From contig MEOE01000013.1 in assembly GCA_001768565.1 (NCBI GenBank), positions 1 through 64,000 of the forward strand: a stretch of 64,000 bases of DNA. Reading direction: 5' to 3'. The notes under the pieces were generated by a model that worked only from the letters and a program-made list of their open reading frames with translations, ran no database searches and was not told the origin of the DNA. This stretch comes from Bacteroidetes bacterium GWF2_33_16. Lineage in GTDB: Bacteria > Bacteroidota > Bacteroidia > Bacteroidales > UBA12077. How positions within the stretch are numbered: the first letter of the stretch is position 1; the number at the start of each line of letters is the position of its first letter. A program made the translations under genes and the position numbers. This document shows, in pieces, positions 1 through 9,059 of the stretch.

Positions 1-46
1 CAAAAGACTATAAGCTAAAATATAAATACGCTAAAAATAACAACAT

Positions 47-89
47 AAAAAAACCGTCTCAGATTATCTTTTGAGACGGCTTCTTTTTT
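47..89. terminator. Bidirectional intrinsic terminator
   Basis: An 8-bp stem CCGTCTCA (54-61) pairs with TGAGACGG (72-79) around a 10-nt loop. On the minus strand it is followed by a run of seven T, directly after the LytTR regulator stop codon; on the plus strand a CTTTTTTATTT tail follows. It probably ends the kinase/regulator transcript and may also end a plus-strand gene lying before the window. Confidence 0.85.
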
Positions 90-840
90 ATTTAAATTTT
101 TCCAGGAAAGCAGCTTTTTGATTTACCGAAACATCAACTACAGAGCCATCTGTCATTTCAACCTGCCCACCCTTCCCTTTCATGTATTTTGTTACATACT
201 GAATATTTATCAGGTGTGATTTATGTACACGAACAAAATCAAAATCCTTCAATAGATCTTCGTAAAACTTGAGTGTTCGCGAGATTAATTTTTTAGTGCC
301 ATTTGTTAAATAAAACTCAGTAAAATTATCATTCGCTTTACAGCGGATAATATCATTAATTTTAACCACATCGAATCCATTTAACTGAGGTAATACTATT
401 TTATGATTATGCTTATTAACTGCCTGAATATTTTCGAGTAGTATCTTAGAGTGAATTGGTAATTCTTCTTCTTTTCTACTAGATTTAATTTTATCAACAG
501 CTTTTATTAGCTCATCAATCGAAATGGGTTTTAATATGTAATAAGATGCACTCATATTAAGTGCCTTGATGGCATAATTGCTATAGGCTGTAACAAAGAC
601 AACATCAAAACTAATATTTTCGATTTGCTCCAATAGATCGAATGCATTGCCATAAGGCATCTCAATATCTAGAAAAACAATATCCGGCTTATGTTTTTTA
701 ATGATTTCTAAACCAGTTTTAACTGAGTCGGCTTCGGCAACCAAATAAACTTCGTGGCAATATTTCTGCAAATAACTAGTGAGTGTTTCCCTGCTGGCAA
801 GCTCATCTTCTACTATAACTGCTGTTAGTTTACTTTCCAT
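88..840 (-). CDS. LytTR-family response regulator
   Basis: This is a two-domain response regulator of the LytR/AlgR type. Residues 5-125 form a receiver domain with acidic pair E11/D12, phospho-acceptor D58 in FLDIEMP, T84 in VTAY and K104 in the KP motif. Residues about 150-250 form a LytTR DNA-binding domain (ISRTLKFYEDLL, then FVRVHKSHLINI). The start codon overlaps the stop codon of the upstream histidine kinase by one base, so the two are translationally coupled and form a cognate pair. Such pairs in Bacteroidota usually act on envelope or extracellular polymer genes, but the target here is unknown. Confidence 0.93.
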   Translation of the reverse strand: MESKLTAVIVEDELASRETLTSYLQKYCHEVYLVAEADSVKTGLEIIKKHKPDIVFLDIEMPYGNAFDLLEQIENISFDVVFVTAYSNYAIKALNMSASYYILKPISIDELIKAVDKIKSSRKEEELPIHSKILLENIQAVNKHNHKIVLPQLNGFDVVKINDIIRCKANDNFTEFYLTNGTKKLISRTLKFYEDLLKDFDFVRVHKSHLINIQYVTKYMKGKGGQVEMTDGSVVDVSVNQKAAFLEKFK

Positions 841-2783
841 TAATAAACCAGTTTTTTCTGCATTGGAACTAAAATACTAACTACGGTTCCAGAATTGTTC
901 TCTAAATCCAAATCCATAACATTAATTTGAATTCCTAAACGATGAACTTCATTAATAATCTTTAAGCGATGTTCAATATTTTTTAATCCTGTAGAATTAG
1001 TTTGCTGCTGATTTTTAGTTTTTAATTCCTGTGATTTGTTCCGACCAATTCCATTGTCTCTAATTTGAATTTGGAGATTTTTATCAACTTGTTTAAGCTC
1101 AACATGTAAAAAACCTTTCTCTTCTTTATATCGTAAACCGTGCCAAACAGCATTCTCAATATAAGGCTGAATAAGCATAGGTGGAATAAGAAAGGATTCA
1201 GTATTAATATCTTCATCGACAATAAATTGATAGTCGAACTTTTCTTTAAACCGTTCGTGCTCAAGCTTAATATATAATTCGATAACTTTTATTTCTTCGG
1301 TAAGAGGAATAAAATCGTGCTTGGAGTTTTCTAAAACTGAGCGCATTAAAAATGCAAAGTCGGACAAATACCGATTAGCAGAAAGCTCATCCTTTTTGGC
1401 TATGTAACTATTTACTGAGTTCAGGGCATTAAATATAAAATGAGGATTCATCTGACTTCGAAGTGATTTTAGCGCCAATAACTGATTTGCCAGTCGTTTT
1501 TGCTTTGCGCTTCGAAGAATAAGAATTGAAGAAATTAAAAGAATAACTAGAATTACTATTAACAAATAGATTGTTTTCTTCTGATTATCAATAAATTGCT
1601 CGTGAGCAACCTGCTTTTGCAGAAGCAACTCAATAGTTTTATCATTAAGTTCTTTATCTTTTTCAAGTAAATCGATACGTTGCTGTTTTCGGTTTAAAGA
1701 TGTTGCCAACTCTAGTCTTGATAATAATTCCTGTTCGCGTTTTTTATTAATGCTTTCGTTTACCTTAAGGTATTCTTTATAGGTAGAAAGAGCCATATTT
1801 ACATCTGATCGTTCGTAGGCTTTTGACAAGGTATAGAGTGCTTCTTTTTTTTGAGTGATATTTTTTGTTTCGTTTGAAAGATCAATGCTTCGTTTTAATA
1901 ATGGGATTGCCTTTTCTTCTTCTTTTTGTTCGATGTAAATTTTTCCTAACTCAAGCAAATCAACATTTTGCGCTTCCACATCATTAAGCTCTGTATTAAT
2001 ATCCAATGCTTGTTGGCGAGCAGAAAGCTCTTCTTCGGGTTTATTTTGCTTTTTAAGAGCTGCACTTTTCCCACGTAAAGCATTTGCCAGCGATTTTTTA
2101 TCACTTGATTCCTGTGCAATTTGTTCCGATTTTTCATAATACTGAATAGCACCGGCAGCATTATTTCGCTGAAGATTTATTTGTGCCAAACGGTCTTGAG
2201 CAAATAGAATTCCAGTATTGTTATTCCGGCTTTGTTCTATTGATAGAACTTCCTTATAGGTTTCCTCAGCTAATTTAAGTTCTCCCTTTAATTCGTAGGT
2301 TTCAGCTAAATGAACTTTAATAAATACAATATCATCGTTGGGTAAATTTTGGGCTGAATGGGTTAAAAATGAGTTTAAATAAAAAACTGCTTTTTCCAAG
2401 TCTTTATTAGCTTTAAAGGAGACGCCTATCCATTTTTTTGAATGATATGCTAATGTTGGTTTATTTAGACTCTCAGACAAACTGATTGCTTTAAAATAGT
2501 TCTCGATAGATAAATCGTACTGTTTTGAGTAAAAATTTATCTCGCCTAAAATAGAATAGGCACGAATTTCATCTTCTTTATCCCCATTTTGAATAGCTAA
2601 TTCCAACGCTTGCTCAACATAATTATAAGCAAGTATAGCATTTGAATTTGCAAACTTTGCAGCAGAATCGAGTAAATATGAAATATCTGTTTGCTGGTAT
2701 CTTGATATTTTCGACTGTGCATTTGATATTATGCTTAACACTACAAAAGCAATTAATATTATCAGTCTTCGAATCATCGACAA
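840..2783 (-). CDS. TPR sensor histidine kinase, LytS/YehU type
   Basis: A signal peptide (about residues 1-22, ending SNAQ) is followed by a periplasmic region of TPR helices (about 55-340), a coiled coil (345-400) and one membrane segment (about 404-422, ILLIVILVILL-like). The cytoplasmic part has a His_kinase domain with phospho-acceptor H448 in QMNPHFIFNALNS and a C-terminal HATPase with the N box IENAVWHGL and G box DNGIGRNKS. There is no HAMP or PAS domain. The TPR region is the presumed sensor and probably binds a periplasmic protein or peptide. It is the partner of the downstream LytTR regulator. Confidence 0.92.
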   Translation of the reverse strand: MSMIRRLIILIAFVVLSIISNAQSKISRYQQTDISYLLDSAAKFANSNAILAYNYVEQALELAIQNGDKEDEIRAYSILGEINFYSKQYDLSIENYFKAISLSESLNKPTLAYHSKKWIGVSFKANKDLEKAVFYLNSFLTHSAQNLPNDDIVFIKVHLAETYELKGELKLAEETYKEVLSIEQSRNNNTGILFAQDRLAQINLQRNNAAGAIQYYEKSEQIAQESSDKKSLANALRGKSAALKKQNKPEEELSARQQALDINTELNDVEAQNVDLLELGKIYIEQKEEEKAIPLLKRSIDLSNETKNITQKKEALYTLSKAYERSDVNMALSTYKEYLKVNESINKKREQELLSRLELATSLNRKQQRIDLLEKDKELNDKTIELLLQKQVAHEQFIDNQKKTIYLLIVILVILLISSILILRSAKQKRLANQLLALKSLRSQMNPHFIFNALNSVNSYIAKKDELSANRYLSDFAFLMRSVLENSKHDFIPLTEEIKVIELYIKLEHERFKEKFDYQFIVDEDINTESFLIPPMLIQPYIENAVWHGLRYKEEKGFLHVELKQVDKNLQIQIRDNGIGRNKSQELKTKNQQQTNSTGLKNIEHRLKIINEVHRLGIQINVMDLDLENNSGTVVSILVPMQKKLVY

Positions 2784-3010
2784 AATTTTTACCTATAATA
2801 ATTACTGTAAAAGTACAAACAAAAACTGAGTTTTAAAAATCCGCATATTCTAAAAGGCCTTAAAAATCAATCTTTCCCAGCACAAATTTCCACTTAAACT
2901 GTTTAATTGTCCATTTGCCTAATTGAGAAGTACAGTTGCCTAAATGTAGCTTTTAGAGGTATTATTTTGTACATATTTTTACTTCAAGAAACCAATAAAA
3001 ACAGATAAAC

Positions 3011-4171
3011 ATGAAAACACAAAATCAAAACTCAGCTATTCAAAATCTTATTAAATTAGGATTAGTATCATTCTTAACTCTTTTATTACTTACCATGTGC
3101 GCCAATGCAAATACACCACCTGATAACACCAATAAAAAATCAATAAAAATTGCATTGCTACTTGATACCAGCAACAGTATGGACGGATTAATTGAACAAG
3201 CCAAATCGCAGCTGTGGACTATTGTTAATGAACTTGCAAAAGCCAGTTGCGATGGAGCAAAACCCGAATTACAAATTGCTTTGTATGAATATGGTAACAA
3301 CTGGTTAAATCCGTACGAAGGGTATATTCGTCAGGTAGTATTTTTAACAAATGATCTCGATCTGGTTTCACAAAAACTATTCGAGCTTAAAACTAATGGT
3401 GGAGATGAATTTTGTGGTCAGGTAATTAAAGCATCATTAGATCAATTGGATTGGAATAATTCCCGGGATGATTTAAAAATGATTTTTGTAGCTGGCAACG
3501 AACCCTTTACCCAAGGATCGGTAGATTTCAGAGATGCATGTTATAGAGCAAAAAACGCTGGCATAGTTGTAAACACAATCTTTTGTGGTGATTTTAATGA
3601 GGGTATAAATACCAGCTGGAAACAAGGAGCGGAAATAACCGGAGGAGAATATATGAGCATTAATCAGGATTGTAAAACCGTTTATATTTCATCGCCCTAT
3701 GATGATCGAATTGCAAAGCTAAACCAGAAATTAAACAGTACTTATATATCATATGGAACACTTGGAAGACAGAAAAAACAAAACCAGGAGATGCAAGATG
3801 CCAATGCAGGAAGCATAAGCGAAGTAAACGCAGTAAAACGTGCCGTATCGAAAGCATCGCATGTGTATAAAAACGAAACTTGGGATTTGGTTGATGCTGC
3901 TGATAAAGAAGATTTTAAAATTGATAAAATAAATGAAGATGAATTACCTGCTGAAATGAAAAAAATGAATGACCAAGAAAAAATTAAGTACATTGATACT
4001 AAGAAGAAAGAACGCGGACAAATACAGAAAGAGATAATTGAATTAAATAAAAAACGCGAAGAGTTTGTTGCCAAACAACAATCAGAAACCGCAAAAGAAA
4101 ATGTACTGGATGATGTTATGCTAAAAGCCATTAAAGCACAAGCAATAGCTAAGAATTTAAAGTTTGAGTAA
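3011..4171 (+). CDS. Secreted VWA-domain protein
   Basis: An N-terminal hydrophobic segment (about residues 16-34) looks like a signal peptide; its Cys (LTMC) is a poor lipobox, so anchoring is uncertain. Residues about 45-250 form a von Willebrand A domain with an intact metal-binding MIDAS motif DTSNSM and a later GDEFCGQ loop. The C-terminal third (about 300-375) is highly charged and predicted coiled coil. It is a single-gene unit, divergent from the TPR kinase over 226 bases, with no MoxR or BatA/BatB neighbours. A protein-binding role at the envelope is likely; the ligand is unknown. Confidence 0.75.
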   Translation: MKTQNQNSAIQNLIKLGLVSFLTLLLLTMCANANTPPDNTNKKSIKIALLLDTSNSMDGLIEQAKSQLWTIVNELAKASCDGAKPELQIALYEYGNNWLNPYEGYIRQVVFLTNDLDLVSQKLFELKTNGGDEFCGQVIKASLDQLDWNNSRDDLKMIFVAGNEPFTQGSVDFRDACYRAKNAGIVVNTIFCGDFNEGINTSWKQGAEITGGEYMSINQDCKTVYISSPYDDRIAKLNQKLNSTYISYGTLGRQKKQNQEMQDANAGSISEVNAVKRAVSKASHVYKNETWDLVDAADKEDFKIDKINEDELPAEMKKMNDQEKIKYIDTKKKERGQIQKEIIELNKKREEFVAKQQSETAKENVLDDVMLKAIKAQAIAKNLKFE

Positions 4172-4229
4172 TGATAGGGAGGATTGAAAACATGGAATGA
4201 TGGAAAAATGAGAATAGAAGAACAGAAAT

Positions 4230-4255
4230 GGGCTACTGGATAGGTAGCCCTTATG
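4230..4255 (+). terminator. Hairpin after the VWA gene
   Basis: GGGCTAC (4230-4236) pairs with GTAGCCC (4244-4250) around a 7-nt loop, 58 bases after the VWA stop codon. The following TTATGCTATT is a weak U tract, so termination is plausible but not certain. The convergent permease operon ends 52 bases further on. Confidence 0.5.
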
Positions 4256-4302
4256 CTATTAAAAGAAGATTAAACAGATATTTGCAGATTGATTGTATAT
4301 AC

Positions 4303-6666
4303 CTATTCGTAACGTAAACTTTCGACTGGATTTTGCTGAATAATTTTAAGAGTCCTTATTAAGACTGGTATTACTGAAACAAATACTACTAATAAAATCG
4401 AAAAGAGGATTATACTTATTGATCCAGGTTCTGAATAAGCAAAATTCTGTTTGAGTTTTTGCATAATAAAATACCCAAGAGGAATTGAAATTACAGATGA
4501 AAACAAAATCCACTTAAAAAATAGTACTGAGTAATGCAAAAGTAAATGGTATGGTGGAGCACCTAGTGCTTTTTTAATACCTATTTCTTTTGTTTTTTGT
4601 ATTACAATATATGAAACAATAGCATATAAACCGATGCATGAGATAAATAAGGCTAGCATAGATAAACCTGTAAACAACCTAATTAGTTGTTTTTCGCCTC
4701 CATACTGATCATCAAGTAATTCGTCAAAATGATTTAAGTCTATCGGTTCAAGAGTATTCAATTGATTATAGCATTTGACTATATGATTTTTTACAGATTG
4801 CTCAGAGCCTTTCTTGTACTTAACAAATACCATCCCGTTTGAAAACAAACGCTGGCTTTTAAAATCATCTTGAATAAAGAACAACTGCGGAATACACGTA
4901 TATTTAAGCGATTTAAAATACATATCTTTAACCATGCCTACAACCTGACCCTGCTTAAATGATATCTGAATTTTTTTACCAATAGGATCCTTAAGATCAA
5001 AAGATTTAGATGCATTTTCAGTTAAAATAAACGCATTAAGGTAATCAGTTGGGTAAGTTTCTGAGAAATCTCTTCCATCAATAATTTTTGATTGTATAAG
5101 TGAAAAGAAATCATAATCAACACCAATTACTTCAGCAAAAACATTATCATCTTTGGTTTTACCTTCCCATAGAATATAATCCTTGTCTGCCTGATTTAGC
5201 GGACAACTGGACATCGAAACCAATTGAATCTCTGGCAATCTTTTCAGGTTTTGTTTTAAAACATCATATTGCTGTGCAACAGACTTATTAAAAGAAAAAA
5301 TATATATACTTGTTGGATTAAATCCCTTATCATATTTACTCATAAACCTGAATTGCCTAACCTGCGAAAACAAAGCAATAAATACACAAATAGTGATTCC
5401 AATTTGTATTATTATAAGACCTGAATTGAGATAATATTTCTTTTCAAAAAAACTATATTTTTCCCTTTTTGTTTTTAAAGGATTAATTCCCCTGATAAAG
5501 TAAATAGAAACACATGTTACAACTATTAAAGTAAACACAATTACAATTGCAATTCCAAAATAAAAGGATGAAGTCATGTAATTTAAAACCAAGGATTTAT
5601 TTATTAATGAGATATAATAGCTCCAAAAAAACTCAATAAGGATTAAAGCAAGAATAACAGAAATAAAAATATGAATAAGTGCATTTATAACATTTTGCAA
5701 CAAAAAATGGCTATTCATTGCGCCATAAGTCCTTCTAACTAACCAATCACGTGTATTTTGATTGATTTCGGCAATAAGAAAAATAATATAGTTTATACTT
5801 ACAATAATTAGAATAATAAATCCAATAATAATAAACTGGTTAACTTTTGTTTTTTCTCCTATAACCGCAATCTCGGAACTAAATCGATTATCGAAATGAA
5901 TTTTACTTAATTCCTGGACATCGACATTCATTTGAAAACGATTAATCAACTGAACTTTTTCGAGAGCTGTTTTAGAAATTTTTTCAGACAATTCCTTTTT
6001 ATCATACGTATCATTTACTGTGATATACGTATAAAATCCCCATGGATGGACACTTCCGGCTTTCTTCAACAAATCAATTGAACAGAGCATATCAAACTGA
6101 ATATGCGAATTAATTGGAATATTCTGAAAAACACCTGTTATAACTACCTGAATACTATCAAATAGCAAAGTTTTTCCTATTGGATTCTGATGATTAAAAT
6201 ATTTAAAGCGAATATCCTCACTTATTAAAATATTATAGGGTTCTTTCAAAGTCTTAATTGAAATGTTGTCTATTCCTGAAAAGTTGAATATTTTATAAAA
6301 ATTTGTATCAACAGCAGCTATTCCTGTTTCCTTAAATACAATATCATCGAGCTTAACAGTTACTTTTGGAAAAAACTTTAAATGAGTAGCCTGATTAATC
6401 TCAGGATTATTACTTATAACTGCATCCTTTAACATTTCAGGTGATTCGGCATAATATGTATCATCATTGCCAGTCTTGGTTATAACTAACCTGTAAATGT
6501 TATTGTAGTTAGAGTGAAATTTATCGAAACTAAGTTGATAGTGAACCCAGAAATAAATTAACAATGCTGCAGCAATGCCAAGAGTAAGTCCAAGGATCTT
6601 AAGCAAAGAAATAATCTTATTTTTAACCAGACTTCTAAAAGTGAAAATAAAATAGTTCTTTAACAT
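4303..6666 (-). CDS. FtsX-like permease D (fourth gene of operon)
   Basis: This is an 8-TM permease with two MacB-type periplasmic domains and two FtsX domains (PF12704-PF02687 twice). The open frame extends upstream to 6735, but the ATG at 6666 is chosen: it gives MLKNYFIFTFRSL, matching the N-termini of its neighbours, and leaves an 11-base gap after the preceding stop instead of a 58-base overlap. The second FtsX loop keeps the family motif TKEIGIKKALGAP, but the first is degenerate (TRDWLVRRTYGAM), the most divergent in the window. It ends in NPVESLRYE. It is the last gene of a four-permease operon. The substrate is unknown. Confidence 0.88.
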   Translation of the reverse strand: MLKNYFIFTFRSLVKNKIISLLKILGLTLGIAAALLIYFWVHYQLSFDKFHSNYNNIYRLVITKTGNDDTYYAESPEMLKDAVISNNPEINQATHLKFFPKVTVKLDDIVFKETGIAAVDTNFYKIFNFSGIDNISIKTLKEPYNILISEDIRFKYFNHQNPIGKTLLFDSIQVVITGVFQNIPINSHIQFDMLCSIDLLKKAGSVHPWGFYTYITVNDTYDKKELSEKISKTALEKVQLINRFQMNVDVQELSKIHFDNRFSSEIAVIGEKTKVNQFIIIGFIILIIVSINYIIFLIAEINQNTRDWLVRRTYGAMNSHFLLQNVINALIHIFISVILALILIEFFWSYYISLINKSLVLNYMTSSFYFGIAIVIVFTLIVVTCVSIYFIRGINPLKTKREKYSFFEKKYYLNSGLIIIQIGITICVFIALFSQVRQFRFMSKYDKGFNPTSIYIFSFNKSVAQQYDVLKQNLKRLPEIQLVSMSSCPLNQADKDYILWEGKTKDDNVFAEVIGVDYDFFSLIQSKIIDGRDFSETYPTDYLNAFILTENASKSFDLKDPIGKKIQISFKQGQVVGMVKDMYFKSLKYTCIPQLFFIQDDFKSQRLFSNGMVFVKYKKGSEQSVKNHIVKCYNQLNTLEPIDLNHFDELLDDQYGGEKQLIRLFTGLSMLALFISCIGLYAIVSYIVIQKTKEIGIKKALGAPPYHLLLHYSVLFFKWILFSSVISIPLGYFIMQKLKQNFAYSEPGSISIILFSILLVVFVSVIPVLIRTLKIIQQNPVESLRYE

Positions 6667-6677
6667 TTTTTTTAAAT

Positions 6678-9050
6678 TTATTCGTAACGTAAACTTTCGA
6701 CTGGATTTTTTCGGATATTTTTCAGTATTATCCAAATGATTATTATCCAGGTATAAATTAGAATAAATATGCCTCCAAGAAAAAACTCAGAATACTGAAT
6801 AGGAGTATGATATTTAAAATTGGAGTACCATTTTTCCAATACAAAATACATAACTGGCATAATCAGAACAAAAGAAATGATTACTGTTGACGTGAACTTG
6901 AATACATATTTTTTTAACAAACTTTTTATTGAAGCACCCATTATTTTACGAACAGCAATTTCTCTTTGCCGGCGATCCATAGCAAACGATATAGTGCCAA
7001 TTAAACCCATGCTTAATACAACAAGCATAATTGCAATAACACTTTTAATCGCTAAAAAAACCATAAATTCAGACTTATATTGATTATTCAATTTATCATT
7101 TAAAAAGAAATAATCAAAATGTTGTTCAGGGTAATATTTATTCCACTTATACTCTATTTCTTTTAACGTGCTTTTTAAATTAACTGGATTTATTGAAATA
7201 AGTATAAATCTGTACTTTGTATCAGTTTTACCATTAAAAAAGAAAAAAGGCTCAATTTCGGAATGCAAGGATGCAAAATGAAAATCCTTAAATACACCTA
7301 AAATTTTTACATTAAAAGGATGAGTAAGTAATCGGTCTAAATCATTATTAAAAGCAACAAATAAGGTATTATACATTTTCTCGTTAATATAAATACCCGG
7401 TTCAGTTCTTTGATCAGGATAATCAAATTGTTTTATTATTTCTAATCCCATTGTATTGAAATAATTCTCATCAACCGTGGTTAGTTTAACAGGAAATCCT
7501 TCGCCCGTTGGTAATGGAAAACCCATAATATTCATTGGATAACCGGGATATTGTTGACAACGGGAAACATTAGCAACAGATGGAATCGTTTGAAGATCAA
7601 TTAAAAATGGATCCTGTGAAGTATTATTATCCTGACAAGTTAGAACAAGAATATTATCACTGTTAAAACCCAGATTTTTATTTTGCAAATAATTTAGTTG
7701 CTTATTAACAGCAATCGTGAAAATTAATAATCCGGTAGCACAAGCAAGCTGAATAATAGTAAGAATTTTTCGAAAGAATTCACCTCCAGTATTACTAACC
7801 ATGCCTAATTTAAAAGCATTTATTACTCTAATTTTTCTTATTAAAAACAGAATAAACAGGTTGAAAATAAAAATAGTGAAAATAATAAGTAAAATAACAA
7901 ATAAAAAAGTTGTAATATTTCCATAAATCAAAGGGAAATCTATTTCGAAATATCTTTTAACCAATGGGCGGATTAACTCTATAAAAACTGTGGCAAGATA
8001 AATTGAGATTATTGAATAAATAAACGACTCAAGACAAAAATATTTTATCAGCGATATATTATTTGCTCCTGAAATTTTACGAAAAGCTATTTCCTTACCC
8101 CTATTCATTATTCTGGTTGAATGCAAGATAATAAAATTGACCAGACTGATTATTAGAATTAAAACACCAACTGAACCCAGAATGAAAATCAGTTTACCAC
8201 TATTTGTTGGTTTAAGTTCGTGCCCAAGGTTCGATTTTCTATAAATATCGCCTACTGGCTGTAATCGATGTATAAATGAAGAAAGTGGTGGTCCCCAGAA
8301 ATTTGCCTGATTCTCTTCGAGTATTTCCTGAATATATTGCTCTACGCGTGCAACATCGTTTCGATTATTAATTTTTAGATAAGTATAAGAACCAAAAACA
8401 GCACTCTCTTTTAGAAACTTAATTCGTGCATCAAGATTACCTTTTTGAGATAATAGTACAGAAAAAGTAAAATGAGTATTGGCTGCAGGTTTTTCAATTA
8501 AGCCAACTATAGTGAATCTGCCCAAAGGAGAACTATATTGTATTGATTTTACATCCAATTCCTTTCCAATAGGGTTTTCATTACCAAAGTATTTAGCTGC
8601 AAAATCGGTTGTAACAATTGCCGTATTTGGTAAACCAATATCTTGTTTGCGACCGCTAATTAAAGTAAAGCCATAGAAATCAATAAAATTGCTATCTACA
8701 CACATGATATGTTTTACTTCAATAGGTATATTCAGCTGTGGATCGACAATTGTATTCTGCTCTGAATATAAAAAACTTGTTACATCATCTATTCCAGCGT
8801 ATTTCTGTTGTAACGAACTGCCTAAAAAGAATAAACTACGTGCCCATTGAATAGTATTTGCATTAACGTGTAAGCGATAGGTTTTATCGAAATCTTTTAA
8901 ATGTTTGTCGTAGCTATTCTCGAAACGGATATACATAAAAACATACAAAAAAACAGCAAAACCCAATGATAAGCCCAATATACTGAACAACGATACCGTT
9001 TTATTGCGGAGAAAGTGTCTGAAAATTAGTTTTAAGTTGTAAATAATCAT
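6678..9050 (-). CDS. FtsX-like permease C (third gene of operon)
   Basis: 790 residues. TM1 lies at about 18-38, a first periplasmic domain at about 40-285, TM2-TM4 at about 290-410, TM5 at about 430, a second periplasmic domain to about 660 and the last three TMs to the C-terminus. The cytoplasmic loops carry GKEIAFRKISGAN and QREIAVRKIMGAS, the conserved loop of this superfamily that normally faces the ATPase. It starts 9 bases after permease B and its stop is 11 bases before the chosen start of permease D. Its last 31 coding bases are identical to those of permease D. No ATPase domain is present. Confidence 0.9.
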   Translation of the reverse strand: MIIYNLKLIFRHFLRNKTVSLFSILGLSLGFAVFLYVFMYIRFENSYDKHLKDFDKTYRLHVNANTIQWARSLFFLGSSLQQKYAGIDDVTSFLYSEQNTIVDPQLNIPIEVKHIMCVDSNFIDFYGFTLISGRKQDIGLPNTAIVTTDFAAKYFGNENPIGKELDVKSIQYSSPLGRFTIVGLIEKPAANTHFTFSVLLSQKGNLDARIKFLKESAVFGSYTYLKINNRNDVARVEQYIQEILEENQANFWGPPLSSFIHRLQPVGDIYRKSNLGHELKPTNSGKLIFILGSVGVLILIISLVNFIILHSTRIMNRGKEIAFRKISGANNISLIKYFCLESFIYSIISIYLATVFIELIRPLVKRYFEIDFPLIYGNITTFLFVILLIIFTIFIFNLFILFLIRKIRVINAFKLGMVSNTGGEFFRKILTIIQLACATGLLIFTIAVNKQLNYLQNKNLGFNSDNILVLTCQDNNTSQDPFLIDLQTIPSVANVSRCQQYPGYPMNIMGFPLPTGEGFPVKLTTVDENYFNTMGLEIIKQFDYPDQRTEPGIYINEKMYNTLFVAFNNDLDRLLTHPFNVKILGVFKDFHFASLHSEIEPFFFFNGKTDTKYRFILISINPVNLKSTLKEIEYKWNKYYPEQHFDYFFLNDKLNNQYKSEFMVFLAIKSVIAIMLVVLSMGLIGTISFAMDRRQREIAVRKIMGASIKSLLKKYVFKFTSTVIISFVLIMPVMYFVLEKWYSNFKYHTPIQYSEFFLGGIFILIYTWIIIIWIILKNIRKNPVESLRYE

Positions 9051-9059
9051 GGTTTATAT

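Noticed and set aside
3011..4171. VWA gene as part of a MoxR/Bat operon
   Set aside because: No MoxR ATPase, BatA or DUF58 gene is adjacent.
6667..6735. Upstream extension of permease D to 6735
   Set aside because: Adds 23 polar residues before the conserved MLKNYF start and would overlap permease C by 58 bases.
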